Shown here one piece after another: positions 15,860 through 15,909 of a stretch of DNA of 15,909 nucleotides. The stretch covers positions 1 to 15,909 of the forward strand of contig DGEQ01000027.1 in NCBI GenBank assembly GCA_002386045.1. The letters are read 5' to 3'. Numbering within the stretch: position 1 is the stretch's first letter; the number at the start of each line of letters is the position of its first letter. The DNA is from Hungateiclostridiaceae bacterium UBA3922 (GTDB lineage Bacteria; Bacillota; Clostridia; Acetivibrionales; DTU013). The notes under the pieces were generated by a model. The model did not search any database, was not told the origin of the DNA, and saw only the letters and a list, made by a program, of their open reading frames with translations. A program made the translations under genes and the position numbers.

Positions 15860-15909
15860 CTGTCTCTTATACACATCTAGCGCTGCCGGCGACCAAGGTA
15901 GTGTGAATC
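15860..15909. other. Nextera transposon end / sequencing adapter (artefact)
   Basis: CTGTCTCTTATACACATCT at 15860-15878 is exactly the 19-bp Tn5 mosaic end of Nextera libraries. What follows (GCGCTGCCGGCGA, eight bases, then GTGT) resembles the remaining adapter, an index and the flow-cell primer with a few errors. The genome-derived sequence therefore ends at 15859. Confidence 0.93.

Noticed and set aside
1..15909. CRISPR array, tRNA or rRNA genes, prophage or defence system
   Set aside because: No regularly spaced direct repeats, no tRNA or rRNA signature and no phage or nuclease-type proteins were seen on either strand.

Overview
This window looks like chromosomal DNA from an uncultured anaerobic plant-sugar-using Firmicute, probably class Clostridia, most likely a metagenomic contig. 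The basis is strong AGGAGG-type ribosome sites, hairpin-plus-T-run terminators, DnaA boxes of the TTATCCACA type, a long-form hibernation factor, an acetyl-type MetA, a YhfC-family membrane protease and a GH94 phosphorylase. Base composition is near half GC, with frequent AGG and ATA codons. I could not test the taxonomy with a search. The last 50 bases are not biological: they match a Nextera transposase/sequencing adapter.

Layout. 1-692: 5' half of dihydrolipoamide dehydrogenase (-), running off the window. 693-1013: no gene; one strong hairpin terminator (868-893) for hpf. 1014-1553: long ribosome hibernation factor hpf (-). 1554-2046: gene-free, AT-rich stretch with a perfect 38-bp palindrome, a cluster of DnaA boxes and the terminator of the next gene. 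2047-4395: GH31 alpha-xylosidase (-), divergent from an AraC-type regulator at 4641-5522 (+). 5632-7986: GH94 cellobiose-type phosphorylase (-), convergent with the regulator across a shared terminator and divergent from a small four-helix membrane protein at 8154-8555 (+). 8754-9701: metA (-) with a clear promoter and a structured leader of about 147 nt. 9915-10727: YhfC-type intramembrane metalloprotease (-). 10912-13086: GH3 beta-glycosidase (+), ending in a strong terminator. 13226-13562: gene-free element whose two halves fold back on each other along almost all of its length. 13651-14505: second AraC-type regulator (+). 14732-15859: MFS transporter (-), cut at the contig end.

How it works together. 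The GH31, GH94 and GH3 enzymes lack signal peptides and should act in the cytoplasm on imported oligosaccharides. Alpha-xylosidase would remove xylose from xyloglucan oligosaccharides, GH3 would remove beta-linked glucose or xylose, and the GH94 enzyme would split a beta-glucobiose with phosphate to save ATP. Two AraC regulators with sugar-sensor-like cupin domains sit among them, and the MFS protein may be a sugar carrier. No endo-acting or secreted enzyme and no ABC importer is in the window, so uptake must be encoded elsewhere. lpdA, hpf and metA are housekeeping genes.

The two most unusual signals are the fold-back element at 13226-13562, whose mismatches in the long arms are all G-U pairs on the + strand, and the palindrome plus DnaA-box cluster at 1733-1847.
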